Shown in pieces: positions 8,737 through 8,861 of a DNA stretch of 8,861 nucleotides. The position numbers and the translations under genes were made by a program. Origin of the DNA: JBBSEZ01 sp038239195 (lineage in GTDB: Bacteria > Planctomycetota > Planctomycetia > Gemmatales > Gemmataceae); NCBI GenBank assembly GCA_038239195.1, contig JBBSEZ010000409.1, positions 1-8,861 of the forward strand, in the 5' to 3' direction. Below the pieces are notes generated by a model. The model saw nothing but the letters and a program-made list of their open reading frames with translations. It was not told where the DNA came from and did not search any database. Within the stretch, counting starts at the first letter, position 1. Every line of letters begins with the position of its first letter.

Positions 8737-8861
8737 TTCATCGGTTCGCGGCGCGGGGGCCCATACGGGTTCCCCCCCACCCCGGGGGGGAGCGGGGCGC
8801 ACCCCCCCCCCGGGCCGGTGGGGGGGGAGACCCCAGCCCCACCCCCCCGGTCCCGTGTTCA
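8737..8861. other. G/C homopolymer-rich low-complexity end of the window
   Basis: No gene is seen after the permease stop. The stretch contains C7 (8772-8778), G7 (8784-8790), C10 (8802-8811), G8 (8820-8827) and further C runs. Neighbouring C and G runs can pair (8772-8778 with 8784-8790; 8802-8811 with 8820-8827), so a rho-independent-like or structured 3' end is conceivable, but no T-tract follows. The composition is unlike the rest of the window, where runs this long are absent, and a sequencing or assembly artefact at a contig end is at least as likely. Confidence 0.6.

Overview
This is a high-GC bacterial window with eight genes packed tightly in two divergent groups. The taxon is an inference. 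Three things point to a planctomycete of the Gemmataceae kind: paralogue-rich Uma2 and DUF4058 proteins, a small protein carrying what looks like a Gemmata-type TIGR02996 segment, and a long imperfect palindrome between genes. No rRNA or other phylogenetic marker is present to confirm it.

Leftward group (minus strand, transcribed from about 6.76 kb towards 1): thiolase (6729-5551), an unrecognised small protein (5534-4872, GTG start), a 237-bp gap holding a palindromic element (4722-4852), a Uma2-family protein (4634-3927), the large subunit of a B12-dependent acyl-CoA mutase (3883-2231), a DUF4058 protein (2165-1338), the B12-binding small subunit (1341-928) and a MeaB-type GTPase chaperone (935-24). 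Junctions are short or overlapping (4-bp ATGA overlap DUF4058/small subunit, 8-bp overlap small subunit/meaB). A hairpin follows the last stop codon.

The mutase looks at first like methylmalonyl-CoA mutase. However, the two substrate-specificity positions read Phe80 and Gln198, where methylmalonyl-CoA mutase has Tyr89 and Arg207. These are the residues and numbering described for isobutyryl-CoA mutase (IcmA), and the separate ~550-aa and ~137-aa subunits also match IcmA/IcmB. The likely reaction is therefore isobutyryl-CoA <-> n-butyryl-CoA. With the thiolase, this suggests a route joining valine-derived isobutyryl-CoA to butyryl/acetoacetyl-CoA metabolism. The MeaB-type protein would load or protect the cobalamin cofactor.

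Rightward group (plus strand): an ABC-2 type exporter made of an ATPase (6812-7684) and a six-helix permease (7681-8736), coupled by a 4-bp ATGA overlap. An 82-bp divergent spacer separates it from the thiolase and holds a consensus TATAAT for the leftward group. The last ~125 bases are G/C homopolymer runs without a gene and may be a poor-quality contig end.

I found no clearly new defence or mobile system. The points most worth checking are the isobutyryl-type mutase signature, the insertion of two nuclease-fold-like families (Uma2, DUF4058) into a mutase operon, the mosaic small protein, the His-for-Asn change in the GTPase base-recognition motif, and the palindromic element.
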